This document shows, in pieces, positions 1-8,435 of a stretch of 33,133 nt of DNA (positions are counted from its first letter, which is position 1; the number at the start of each line of letters is the position of its first letter). The position numbers and the translations under genes were made by a program. The stretch comes from an uncultured Acidobacteriota bacterium. GTDB taxonomy: Bacteria; Acidobacteriota; Terriglobia; Bryobacterales; Bryobacteraceae. The stretch lies in NCBI GenBank assembly GCA_902825945.1, contig CADECY010000034.1, positions 1 through 33,133 of the forward strand. The letters run 5' to 3'. Under the pieces are notes generated by a model. The model was not told the origin of the DNA and ran no database searches. It was given only the letters and a program-made list of their open reading frames with translations.

Positions 1-156
1 TTCCGCGCGGTAACCGATCGTGTCCACGTGAACGATCTGCATGGCGCGATGCTGTTGGTGCTGGGCATGGATCACCGGAAGCTGACGTACTTCTTTCAGG
101 GCCGGGATTTCCGGCTGACGGATGTGGGGGGCGATTCGACTTGGCGCCGTGGTTGA
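1..156 (+). CDS. DUF1501 protein, C-terminal end (cut by window edge)
   Basis: The frame is open from base 1 and ends at TGA 154-156. It encodes the typical DUF1501 tail: a histidine motif (VHVNDLHGAML), the LGMDHRKLTYFFQGRDF stretch and a terminal RLTDVGG. DUF1501 proteins are Tat-exported members of the alkaline phosphatase/sulfatase superfamily with no proven substrate, usually paired with PSCyt/DUF1553 proteins. The last residues (after VGGD) differ from those of the copy near 2.2 kb, because this copy has one T fewer at about 136, which shifts the frame to an early stop. The N-terminal part is outside the window, so intactness cannot be judged. Confidence 0.8.
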   Translation, partial: FRAVTDRVHVNDLHGAMLLVLGMDHRKLTYFFQGRDFRLTDVGGDSTWRRG

Positions 157-302
157 CGGCGTGAGTCGCGCGGCGCGTGGTTCGGCGCCGGCGGGGTCGC
201 CCGATCGCTCAGAGCGCCGAAACCCGGCTGAGCATGGGAGAAGCGGGCCACGGTGTGCGAGGACAACGAAGAAGTTGACGCCGGAGCCTCGGGTACGACG
301 GC
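1..302. repeat. Segmental duplication, copy 1 (DUF1501 3' end plus downstream)
   Basis: Bases 1-150 match 2060-2205 almost base for base. After an extra stretch of about 75 bases in this copy (about 147-221), the match resumes through a shared segment (starting CCCGGCTGAGCAT) to about base 302. The similarity therefore runs past the stop codon into non-coding DNA, which indicates a DNA-level duplication and not just two related genes. Confidence 0.8.
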
Positions 303-460
303 AGGCCCGGGGCTAGTTGGCTCTACCCTTCGCGGCTACTCATTCTTCATCTGGGCACTGCTGTCCAGACCCGCGCGTGAAGGGCTACCAAACGGGTACT
401 GATCACCGCGTCGGGCCAAGCTCCTAACGGTGATGGCGCCCACGGGCGACAAAGTGGAAA
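157..460. other. Intergenic stretch, no gene seen
   Basis: The first half is the downstream part of the duplicated segment. Bases 303-460 show no coding pattern, clear terminator or strong promoter. A short open frame at 122-316 is antisense or off-frame to the duplication and has no recognisable product. Confidence 0.5.
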
Positions 461-1441
461 ATGGTTGGCATGTCTTTACTCCGCCGTACTCTTTTGGGAG
501 TTCTGCTCCTTGTGGGCTGTGATGCTACGTCAGCGCAAACACCCGGCCACACCGAAGCAAAGCTGCCGAACGGGATTCGGGTCACCCTCCTGGGAACCGC
601 GAGCGGTCCGCGGGTCCATGTCGGACTGGCCGGGACCAGCACACTCGTGGAGGCCGGCAGCGAGCGCCTTCTCTTCGATGCCGGGCGTGGGTTCATGCAG
701 AATCTGGTGAAGGCGGGCTTTCCAATGACCGCCGCAACGAAGCTTTTCCTGACACACCTGCATTCGGACCACGTCGTTGATATCCCAGATTTGTTGCTGA
801 CGCCATGGTCAGCCGCGCCAGAACGAAAGGTGCCACTCGAAGTTTGGGGGCCGGATGGCACGCGCAAGATGATGAGCCACCTCGTGGAAGCCTTTGCCTT
901 CGACATCCATGTGCGTCGGGATGTGGACGAGAGCTTCTCCCCGGACGGCATCAAAGTGGTCGCGCAGGATATCAGACCGGGAAAGGTCTTCGAGAGAAAC
1001 GGCGTTACGGTCACAGCCTTTCCAGTGACCCATGGACTTGTGGAACCTTCATATGGTTATCGAGTAGACTACGGCGGGCACTCGGTGGCCATTTCGGGTG
1101 ATACCAGTCCGAGCGACAACCTTGTCGCTGCCTGCAAGGGAGTGGACGTGCTGATTCACGAGGCAATCGACCTGGATCTGTTGCGGCAATTGGTGCCAAA
1201 CCGGCAACGCCGAGACGCGATCGTCGCTCGTCACACCACGCCAGAGCAGGCCGCGGGCGTGTTCAAGAAAGTGTCCCCGCGGCTAGCGGTGTTCTCGCAC
1301 AGTCCAGGAACACCAGCCATAGTCGAACAGACGAAGCGCTTCTACTCGGGGCGTGTGGAGATGGGCAGAGATCTGATGGTTATCGACATCGGTGACGAGG
1401 TTCGTTTCAGAAGTGCGAACGCGGAGTCACGCCCGCAGTAG
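461..1441 (+). CDS. Metallo-beta-lactamase-fold hydrolase, predicted lipoprotein
   Basis: 326 aa. The N-terminus has a basic start, a hydrophobic run and a lipobox (LVGC, Cys20), so it is probably exported and lipid-anchored. The metal site is complete: HLHSDH (His99, His101, Asp103, His104), His191 in the PVTHG motif, Asp214 in SGDTSPS and His280 near the C-terminus. A conserved HTTPEQAA motif at 258-265 is typical of the RNase Z/arylsulfatase-like branch of the fold. Exported members of this branch are usually annotated as MBL hydrolases of unknown substrate, and a tRNA-processing role is unlikely for a lipoprotein. ATG 461 and ATG 470 are both possible starts, and neither has a strong Shine-Dalgarno. 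The gene stands alone between two DUF1501 copies. Confidence 0.85.
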   Translation: MVGMSLLRRTLLGVLLLVGCDATSAQTPGHTEAKLPNGIRVTLLGTASGPRVHVGLAGTSTLVEAGSERLLFDAGRGFMQNLVKAGFPMTAATKLFLTHLHSDHVVDIPDLLLTPWSAAPERKVPLEVWGPDGTRKMMSHLVEAFAFDIHVRRDVDESFSPDGIKVVAQDIRPGKVFERNGVTVTAFPVTHGLVEPSYGYRVDYGGHSVAISGDTSPSDNLVAACKGVDVLIHEAIDLDLLRQLVPNRQRRDAIVARHTTPEQAAGVFKKVSPRLAVFSHSPGTPAIVEQTKRFYSGRVEMGRDLMVIDIGDEVRFRSANAESRPQ

Positions 1442-1636
1442 CCATGACTTGACGAACTGCTAGGGCTAATGTGCGTAAGACCCGGGTAACGCCGCAGTGT
1501 AGCGAGACTGGGACCATCGCCCGAGCCGTACCAGCCTTACTCCAGCGTCTCGTCGGCGGCAGGGCACGATGCTCGATAGGTGGGAACTGGCGGCACCCCG
1601 CCGAGCCGAGGTAGCCGATGACTCGCGCCTCGAAGC

Positions 1637-2356
1637 ATGCATACCGCAGCCCCGGCCGGGTCGAATCTCGAAAGAGTTCGCCGCTACGCGCTGCACGGAA
1701 TCGACGAGAAGAGCACGGCGAAGTTCGGAGGAATGTGCCTGCTCGCGCGGCGGATGGTGGAACGCGGAGTCCGGTTCGTGCAACTGATCAGCACGGATTG
1801 GGACGGCCACAGCGAGTGCGACAAGAACCATGTCGACAATGCGCGCAAGATCGATCGGCCCATTGCGGGTCTGATCGCGGATCTGAAGCAACGGGGACTT
1901 CTCGAGTCGACGCTGCTGGTCTGGGTGGGCGAGTTCGGACGAACGCCGGTGATGCAAGGCAAGGAAGGGCGCGACCATCATCCTTATGGCTTCACGGCGT
2001 GGATAGCCGGGGGCCGCGTTCGCGGCGGTCTCGCTGTGGGTGCGACGGATGAGTTCGGATTCCGCGCGGTAACCGATCGTGTCCACGTGAACGATCTGCA
2101 TGGCGCGATGCTGTCGCTGCTGGGGATGTATCACCGGAAGGTGACGTATTTCTTCCAGGGCCGGGATTTCCGGGTGACGGATGTGGGGGGCGATTTCGAC
2201 TTGGCCCGGCTGAGCATAGGGTGCACGGTGTGCGAGGCAAAGAAGGAGTTGACGCCGAAGCCGAGGAGCTCGCGTGGGTACGAGGCGGTGTATCGGAAGA
2301 ACGCTTGGCGTTGGAACTACCTATGTCCCTCTTCCCTCCCTGGCAGTCCCTCATGA
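1637..2356 (+). pseudogene. DUF1501 protein, 5'-truncated
   Basis: The open frame encodes only the C-terminal half of a DUF1501 protein: CLLARRMVERGVRFVQL, DWDGH, WVGEFGRTP, GRDHHPYGF, GATDEFGFRAV and the terminal YFFQGRDFRVTDVGG. The whole N-terminal half is missing, including the Tat signal, the PHFAPKAK block and the GG.SHID(S/T)FDPKP motif seen in the intact copies at 7.0 and 13.4 kb. An in-frame stop lies just upstream (1619-1621), and bases 1442-1636 carry no recognisable DUF1501 coding sequence. Past VGGDFD the frame runs on about 50 residues into unrelated sequence to TGA 2356, so the original end is also altered. The most likely explanation is a deletion remnant. Confidence 0.75.
2060..2284. 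repeat. Segmental duplication, copy 2
   Basis: Partner of bases 1-302. Identity is near-complete over the DUF1501 C-terminal codons (2060-2205) and continues beyond with the segment around CCCGGCTGAGCAT, without the extra 75 bases found in copy 1. The two copies bracket the metallo-beta-lactamase gene. Confidence 0.8.
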
Positions 2357-3258
2357 CCGTGTCCGGGCATCCAAACGCGGTTCGGCCGATCGGGCATCTG
2401 GTTCACGGCGAGGGCGACGATCCGGTATCGACGTACATGAGTGCGCTTTCGGAGGGCAAGCATCATCGTTGTCGTGGATGAAGCCACCGCCAGCGTCCAA
2501 AAAGGGCAGAGAGTCGTGGTGGACCCTGCGTGACCGGAACCCTTAATGTGACTGCGCCGGGCGGGCGTGACAGCATCGATTCCGCAGCGCTTGCAAGGTA
2601 GAAGAAGACACCGCTGCGTCAACGCTGAGCAGCTGGATACGTGATCGCATTGAGACTCTGTGCGCTTGGCGACCCTGCAAGGAATACCGAGTCCCCAGCG
2701 CGAGGCGGACTCCGGGACACCCCGGGAACACACCCTTCGTCTGCGGCAACCCGAACACCGCACGACATCGCCCTACCTGCCGCACCAAGCGCCCCGCGAG
2801 TGTCGAATCCCGCGCGCCTCTCCACACGACCTCGGCCTCCAAGCCGCCCCCCTCGACCCCCGTGCGGCGCGACAACTCGAACCGGGAACATCCTTCCCGT
2901 CGCCGCATCGATCACCTCCGCGCGAAGCCCGCCCTCCGGCGCATCGAGTGGCAGCATCCTCCGGATGGCGCAAAGTCCGAGGATCATGTGCGGAGGCCCG
3001 ACAACTGGGGCGATTCTGCTGGCGAAGCTTCGATTGGACGGCTCGGTTTCTCCCCGGTGGCGCGGAGGCGAAAACGCTTCGGTGTAGTCACCACAACTCA
3101 CCATCCTCTACGATCGGCCCGTTCGCGGCGAGCAACCGCGTGGTACGACAAGTCCGAGAACATCGCCGCGCGTGTCGCTCCACCGTGCTCGCGGCCTTCT
3201 TGATACCGGTGTCGAAATGAGCCCGGCCTCCGGTTCTGGTACGATGGCCCCACAAGCC
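2357..3258. other. About 900 bp without an intact gene
   Basis: No continuous frame on either strand reads like a functional protein. A decayed minus-strand coding fragment occupies about 2740-2990 (separate entry). A short plus-strand run near 2458-2517 has a coding-like look but no start and no recognisable family. The 3' part leads up to the PSCyt/DUF1553 gene and has a weak -10-like TACGAT at 3240-3245. Confidence 0.5.
2740..2990 (-). pseudogene. Frameshifted remnant of a glycosidase/sialidase-type C-terminal domain
   Basis: Reading the minus strand and changing frame twice gives a run of motifs: LPLDAPEGGLRAEVIDAATGR (2955 down to about 2895), then PGSSCRAARG in the next frame, then GLEAEVVWRGARDSTLAGRL in the third. 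From memory this order (LR-EV-DA-GR / PGFS-DC / V-WRG--D---LAGRPVR) matches the C-terminal beta-sandwich found in many acidobacterial and planctomycete secreted proteins of the sialidase/GH32-like kind. No single frame spans it, so it is a relic. The family name is an inference without a database comparison. Confidence 0.35.
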
Positions 3259-5928
3259 ATGATCATCCGGGCCCTAGCCACGCTAGCTCTGGCTCTCGCC
3301 GCGCGTGCCGAAACCGCGTCCGAGTTCTTCGAGTCGCGCATCCGGCCCGTCCTGGCCGCGAACTGCTATGGCTGCCACAATTCCGCGAAGGCCTCGAGCG
3401 GTCTCGTTCTCGATTCCAAGTCCGGCATCGACAAAGGCGGCAAGCGCGGAGCGCTCCTCGTTGCGGGTGATCCCGGCGCGAGCCTCATCGTTCGCGCCGT
3501 CGAACGTCTCGGCGACCTGAAAATGCCGCCCGATGCACCGCTCCCCTCCTCCGCCGTGCGTGACCTGCGCGAGTGGATCAGCCAAGGCGCGGTCTATCCA
3601 GCGGCTGCGGCCACCAGCGCCATCGACTGGAATCGTGCGCGCGATCACTGGAGCTTCCGCCCCATCGCGAATCCGCGCGTGCCAGCGGTCCGCGACACCG
3701 CGTGGCCCCGCACTTCCATCGACTCATTCCTGCTCGCGCGCCTCGAACAGGAGCGGCTCGCTCCCGCCGAACCCGCGTCGAAACGCGAATTGATCCGTCG
3801 CGCCGCCTTCGGTCTCACCGGACTCCCGCCCACGCCCGCCGAGGCCGATGGCTTCGTCCGCGATACGGCGCCTGACGCGTTCGGGCGGCTGATCGATCGC
3901 CTTCTCGACTCGCCGCACTACGCCGAGCGTCAGGCGCGCCACTGGCTCGACCTCGTTCGCTTCGCCGAAACAAACGGCCACGAATTTGATTTCTACAAAT
4001 ACGAGGCGTGGCGTTATCGCGACTACGTAATACGCGCCTTCGAACAGGATCTGCCATACGATCGCTTCCTGGTTGAGCAAATCGCGGGCGACCTTCTTCC
4101 GTCCAAGCGTATCGCCCCCTCGGGCACGCATTGGGAGACGCCGGTCGGCACGGGCCTCTTCGGCTTGCAGGAGGAGCGCAACGGCGCCACCGACCTCGAG
4201 GAAGTCCGCACCGAGATGCGCGACAGCAAGATCGACGTCTTCGGCAAGGCATTCCTCGGACTCACCATCGCTTGCGCCCGTTGCCACGATCACAAGTTCG
4301 ATCCGATTCCCACCAGCGACTATTACGCGCTCGGTGGCATCATCGACAGCACGCGGACTTCGCTCGGTTCCATCGAATCGCCCGAACTGGCCGCGAAGAC
4401 TGAAACGATCCTCGCCGCGTTGAAAGAGCCCGACCGCGCCCGCGTCTCGCCGATTCAACTGCGTCGCGGCGACGAACTGTTCGAGGATTTCGCGACATCC
4501 GATCTCTCGCGTTGGCATCGCTCCGGCGGGGCTTTCCGCGGCGAGCGCGGCGCCGTCCTCGATTCGTCGCGCCGCGCTTCGAATCGTCTCACCGGCATCC
4601 TCGTTTCGAAGAGCTTCGTGCCGAAGAAGAAGTACATTCACGTTCGGCTCGCCGGAACGAAATTCGCTCCGGTGCGCGAACATCCGTCGTTGCTTGCCGT
4701 GACGATCTTTGCGCCCGGACGCTATCCGAAAGGAGTCGCGGGCGAGGGCGATCGCAAGTTGCGCTGGAAGACCATTTCTCTCAAGGAAGAGGTGAATCAG
4801 GTCTGCCATCTCGAGATTGCCGACCGCCAGCGTGACGGACACATCGCGGTGCAGGCGATCATCTTCTCGGACTCGAAGGAGCCGCCCGCGAACTCCGCCG
4901 ATGAACTGGATCCGCTCGCCGCGCCAGCGGACGAGGCTCGGCTGCCGGAAGAACCCTTCGGCCGCGTCTCCTATGAAGATGTTCCGCACGACATGCGGAT
5001 CCATATGCGCGGGAATCACCTCGCGCAAGGTGATGAGGTGCCGCGCGGATTCCTGTCCGTACTCGGCAAGAGTGGGCCCGCGTATCGCGAAGGAAGCGGC
5101 CGCCGCGCGCTCGCGCAGGCGATGATCGATCCCGCCAACCCGCTGGTCGCGCGCGTGATGGTGAATCGAATCTGGAAGCAGCACTTCGGCGAAGGCCTCG
5201 TAGCCACTGCCGACAACTTCGGGCGCATGGGCGAGCGCCCCTCTCATCCGGAACTGCTCGACTGGCTCGCGACGCGCTTCATCGAAAGCGGCTGGTCCGT
5301 CAAGGCGATGCACCGGTTGATTCTGCGGAGTATGGCCTACCGGATGTCCGCGGCCGCATCGGCTGAATCGCTGGAACGCGACCCGCGCAATCGCCTGCTC
5401 TCGCACATGCCGGTCCGCCGCCTCGATGCCGAGTCGATTCGCGACTCGATCCTCGCTGTCTCCGGTTCGCTCGTCCGAACATCGCAAGGACCCTCGGTCA
5501 CACCGCATGTCTCGCCTTGGCAGGATGGACGCGGCAAGCCGGACTCGGGACCGCTCGACGGAAGCGGCCGCCGCAGCATCTATATCGAGGTGCGCCGGAA
5601 CTTTCTGACGCCTCTTCTAACGGCATTTGACATGCCGCTGCCGACGACGACCACCGGCCGCCGCTCCGTCTCGACCGTGCCCGCGCAAGCTCTCGCGCTC
5701 ATGAACAACGAGTTCGTCTCGAGCGAAGCCTCGAAATGGGCCCGCCGCATGGAGACCGAATTCCACGATCCGGCCGAGCGCCTTCACGCGATGTACCTCC
5801 GCGCCTTCGCCCGCCCACCCGAGCCCCGCGAACGGACCCGCGTCGACACCTTCCTCCGTCAGGGTGGAACATGGGAAGAGGTGGCACACGTGCTCCTCAA
5901 CTCGAAGGAGTTCCTCTTCGTGAGGTGA
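3259..5928 (+). CDS. PSCyt1-DUF1549-DUF1553 (planctomycete-type cytochrome) protein
   Basis: About 889 aa from ATG 3259. This start is preferred over upstream in-frame ATGs (3172, 3217, 3244) because it places a signal peptide (MIIRALATLALALAARA) at the N-terminus. Next comes a PSCyt1 domain with a heme-binding CYGCH (36-40) and the KMPPDAPLPSS stretch, then DUF1549/PSCyt2 with FGLTGLPPTPAE and CARCHDHKFDPI. A less conserved middle part is followed by C-terminal DUF1553/PSD1 (NPLVARVMVNRIWKQHFGEGLV, ADNFG--GE-PSHPELLDWLA), ending in SKEFLFV. These large periplasmic proteins are thought to act in breakdown of complex polymers, but the chemistry is unknown. Unlike the copy at 8.4-11.2 kb, no intact DUF1501 partner sits next to it; the nearest is the truncated one upstream. 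Confidence 0.88.
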   Translation: MIIRALATLALALAARAETASEFFESRIRPVLAANCYGCHNSAKASSGLVLDSKSGIDKGGKRGALLVAGDPGASLIVRAVERLGDLKMPPDAPLPSSAVRDLREWISQGAVYPAAAATSAIDWNRARDHWSFRPIANPRVPAVRDTAWPRTSIDSFLLARLEQERLAPAEPASKRELIRRAAFGLTGLPPTPAEADGFVRDTAPDAFGRLIDRLLDSPHYAERQARHWLDLVRFAETNGHEFDFYKYEAWRYRDYVIRAFEQDLPYDRFLVEQIAGDLLPSKRIAPSGTHWETPVGTGLFGLQEERNGATDLEEVRTEMRDSKIDVFGKAFLGLTIACARCHDHKFDPIPTSDYYALGGIIDSTRTSLGSIESPELAAKTETILAALKEPDRARVSPIQLRRGDELFEDFATSDLSRWHRSGGAFRGERGAVLDSSRRASNRLTGILVSKSFVPKKKYIHVRLAGTKFAPVREHPSLLAVTIFAPGRYPKGVAGEGDRKLRWKTISLKEEVNQVCHLEIADRQRDGHIAVQAIIFSDSKEPPANSADELDPLAAPADEARLPEEPFGRVSYEDVPHDMRIHMRGNHLAQGDEVPRGFLSVLGKSGPAYREGSGRRALAQAMIDPANPLVARVMVNRIWKQHFGEGLVATADNFGRMGERPSHPELLDWLATRFIESGWSVKAMHRLILRSMAYRMSAAASAESLERDPRNRLLSHMPVRRLDAESIRDSILAVSGSLVRTSQGPSVTPHVSPWQDGRGKPDSGPLDGSGRRSIYIEVRRNFLTPLLTAFDMPLPTTTTGRRSVSTVPAQALALMNNEFVSSEASKWARRMETEFHDPAERLHAMYLRAFARPPEPRERTRVDTFLRQGGTWEEVAHVLLNSKEFLFVR

Positions 5929-5932
5929 CCCG

Positions 5933-6811
5933 GTGTACGAACGAGAACTCCAAACCTCCGCGATCACGGGCGCCAACCACTATCCGCTCCACAAATCCAC
6001 ACACGACAAGCTGCGTGTCGAAACTCCGCGAACCGCACTCCTCATCCACTGGAACGAAGCCGAGGCAGGAGATCGCGCGCGGTGGCTCGAGAAGGCCGGC
6101 TTCTCGCCGCTCATCCTCGCGTCTTCTTCCAACGCTCCTGGTGCGTTGAGAAGACTGCTCGAGAATCCGATCGACGCCATCGTGATCGACTTGAGCCGTC
6201 TCCCGTCGCACGGTCGCGACATCGGTCTCCATCTCCGTGGCCGCAAGGCGACACGCCACATCCCGATCGTCTTCGTGGACGGTGAACCAGAAAAGGTGGC
6301 GCGAACAAAGACCGTCCTGCCAGACGCGGCCTTCGCCGATTGGCCGAAGATCGGCACCGCGATCCGGACTGCGATCAAGAGCCGGCCGGCGAACCCGGCG
6401 GTTCCGAACACAATGGACGGATATTCGGGCACACCGCTTCCGAAGAAGCTCGGCATCAAGCCCGGCGGCGTCATCACTCTGATCGATGCCCCGGACGGAT
6501 TCGAGCGCATGCTCGACCCGTTGCCGGATGGCGTTCTCATCCAAGGGGACGTACGTGGGAGGGCCGATTTGGCGGTTCTGTTCGCCGCGTGCATGGCTGA
6601 TCTCTACGAACAGTTCCCGCGCGTCGAGCGTTCGCTCAATAGCGGCGGCAGGCTATGGGTCGCATGGCCGAAGCAGGCCTCGGGCGTGAAAACTGACATC
6701 ACCCAGTCCGCCGTCCGCGAGTTCGGACTGGCGTCCGGATGGGTCGATTTCAAAATCTGCGCGATCGACGCGACTTGGTCGGGACTCGCTTTCGCGCGCC
6801 GCCGTTCCTAG
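5933..6811 (+). CDS. Receiver-like domain fused to a DUF3052-like domain
   Basis: 292 aa with a GTG start. The Shine-Dalgarno GAGGTGA overlaps the stop region of the preceding gene, leaving a 4-base gap, so translation is probably coupled. Residues about 33-150 look like a response-regulator receiver: alternating hydrophobic strands, a candidate phospho-acceptor Asp86 in VIDLSRLPS, and VFVDG where the Thr/Ser strand should be. The switch lysine is not obvious, so it may be a pseudo-receiver. Residues about 165-290 (LPKKLGIKPGG, RLWVAWPKQASG, WSGLAFARRR) resemble the DUF3052 family, small proteins of unknown function. No output DNA-binding domain or signal peptide is visible, so the protein is cytoplasmic. 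Domain names are from pattern memory. Confidence 0.7.
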   Translation: MYERELQTSAITGANHYPLHKSTHDKLRVETPRTALLIHWNEAEAGDRARWLEKAGFSPLILASSSNAPGALRRLLENPIDAIVIDLSRLPSHGRDIGLHLRGRKATRHIPIVFVDGEPEKVARTKTVLPDAAFADWPKIGTAIRTAIKSRPANPAVPNTMDGYSGTPLPKKLGIKPGGVITLIDAPDGFERMLDPLPDGVLIQGDVRGRADLAVLFAACMADLYEQFPRVERSLNSGGRLWVAWPKQASGVKTDITQSAVREFGLASGWVDFKICAIDATWSGLAFARRRS

Positions 6812-6990
6812 GGGCTCGGCGAACAAGTCAGGGCGCCGGGAGCTTGGCAGGGCGGCTCATGGAGCTCGTCGCGATTGAACTTCCAGCCGCGCGAGCCTCC
6901 TTTGGATAGTCGAGACAGCCGGCTTTGCGCCAAGTCTCGGAAGTATTCGCTCACAGCTGATCGACGGTGGTTCCGGCTGCCAACATGCGG

Positions 6991-8418
6991 TTAGGCAAAG
7001 ATTCCCTCGTGCACGCTCCCCGCGATATCCGTCAACCGGAAATCACGGCCCGAATACCGGAAAGTCAGCTTCTCGTGATTCAGCCCCAGCAGCGCCAGCA
7101 CCGTCGCATGGAAATCGTGAATATGCATCCGGTTCTCCGACGCGTGATAGCCGAGTTCATCGGTCGCGCCGTAGGCAAAGCCCGGCTTCACGCCGCCGCC
7201 CGCCATCCAGATCGAATATCCATAGGGATTGTGATCGCGCCCATCGCCGCTCTGCGACACCGGCGTACGGCCGAACTCGCCCGCCCAAATCACGAGCGTA
7301 TCCTCGAGCATTCCGCGCGCGTGAAGATCCTTGAGCAAGCCGCCCATCGGTTTGTCGACCTCGGCCGCGTTCTCGGTGTGCTTTTCGAAGAGCTTGCCGT
7401 GCTGATCCCACTTGTAGCTGTGCGTGCACTGGATGAAGCGGACTCCGCGTTCGGCCAACCGGCGCGCGAGCAGGCATTGCCAGCCGAAGTCCGCGGTGAC
7501 GGGATTGTCGAGTCCGTAGAGCCGCTTGGTCGCTTCCGATTCCCGCGAAACGTCGAATGCCGTCGAGGCTTCCGCCTGCATCCGGAACGCCATCTCGAAC
7601 GACTGGATGCGCGTCTCGAGCTCAGGGTCGTTCTTCCACATCTCGAGATGCTTGCGGTTCATCGCCTGCAGCAGGTCGAGTTCGTAGCGCTGCTCTTCCT
7701 TGTTCAGTCCACGGTTCACCAGGAACTCGATCGGCTCCTTCTGCACATCCTTTACGTTCATTCCGGCGTGTCCGATCGCGGTGCCTTGATAGGATCCCGG
7801 CAGAAACGCAGAGCTCCAATTCTTCGCGCCGCCGTGCGAGAGCGCGGGCTTGATCGTCACGTATCCGGGCAGATCGCGATTCTCCGAACCGAGTCCATAA
7901 AGGGCCCACGATCCGAGGCTGGGACGCGTGAAGGTGAACGTGCCGGTGAAGGTTTGCAGCAGCGCCGCGCCATGATCCACGCCTTCACCCACCATCGAGC
8001 GGATCACACACAGATCGTCGGCTGACTCGCGCACGTGCGGGAACAGGTCGCTCACCGGAAGTCCGCTCTGGCCGCCCGGCTTGAACTTCCAAGGCGACTT
8101 CATCAACGGTCCAGGAGGCTCGCCCGAAAATGAAAGCGGGCGTTTGATCGGCAGCGGCTTACCGTCGTGCTGATCGAGGTACGGCTTCGGATCGAACGTG
8201 TCGATGTGGCTCGGTCCGCCGTGCATGAATAGGAAAATCACCTGCTTGGCGCGCGGCGCGAAATGCGGCTTCTTCGGGGCGAGCGGATCGCGCTGGTCTG
8301 CAAGCGTCGCCGCCGCGGCTTGTTCGCTGCCGAGCAGCGCCGCCAAACTCAGCGATCCGAAACCGCAAGCGGCCTCGCGCAACATCGCGCGCCGTGACAT
8401 GGGTTGCTTCATCATCAT
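6991..8418 (-). CDS. DUF1501 protein, Tat-exported
   Basis: About 475 aa. ATG 8418 is chosen over a longer frame from 8481 because it is preceded by GGAG at 9 bases, lies just after the stop of the upstream gene (8436) and gives a clean Tat-like N-terminus (SRRAMLREAACGFGSLSLAAL). Family motifs are all present: PHFAPRAKQVIFLFMHGGPS, HIDTFDPKP, LPVSDLFPHV, DDLCVIRSM, CLLARRLAERGVRFIQ, WDQHGKL, WAGEFGRTPVSQ and GRDHNPYGYS. It belongs to the alkaline phosphatase-like superfamily; the reaction is not established. It is downstream of, and probably co-transcribed with, the PSCyt/DUF1553 gene, the usual pairing for these families. Confidence 0.88.
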   Translation of the reverse strand: MMMKQPMSRRAMLREAACGFGSLSLAALLGSEQAAAATLADQRDPLAPKKPHFAPRAKQVIFLFMHGGPSHIDTFDPKPYLDQHDGKPLPIKRPLSFSGEPPGPLMKSPWKFKPGGQSGLPVSDLFPHVRESADDLCVIRSMVGEGVDHGAALLQTFTGTFTFTRPSLGSWALYGLGSENRDLPGYVTIKPALSHGGAKNWSSAFLPGSYQGTAIGHAGMNVKDVQKEPIEFLVNRGLNKEEQRYELDLLQAMNRKHLEMWKNDPELETRIQSFEMAFRMQAEASTAFDVSRESEATKRLYGLDNPVTADFGWQCLLARRLAERGVRFIQCTHSYKWDQHGKLFEKHTENAAEVDKPMGGLLKDLHARGMLEDTLVIWAGEFGRTPVSQSGDGRDHNPYGYSIWMAGGGVKPGFAYGATDELGYHASENRMHIHDFHATVLALLGLNHEKLTFRYSGRDFRLTDIAGSVHEGIFA

Positions 8419-8435
8419 TCGCGGTGACTCCAAGA

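Noticed and set aside
461..1441. Reading the metallo-beta-lactamase gene as tRNase Z or as an antibiotic-resistance beta-lactamase
   Set aside because: The lipoprotein signal argues against tRNA processing. The motif set is that of the RNase Z/arylsulfatase-like branch and not of class B beta-lactamases.
3724..5508. A 594-codon open frame on the minus strand, opposite the PSCyt/DUF1553 gene
   Set aside because: It is antisense to a gene with clear family motifs. Its own translation has no recognisable domain and the composition expected of a GC-rich shadow frame.
6812..6990. Possible small antitoxin-like frame between the convergent genes
   Set aside because: A short run of plausible residues on the minus strand has no start codon with a ribosome site and no toxin partner.
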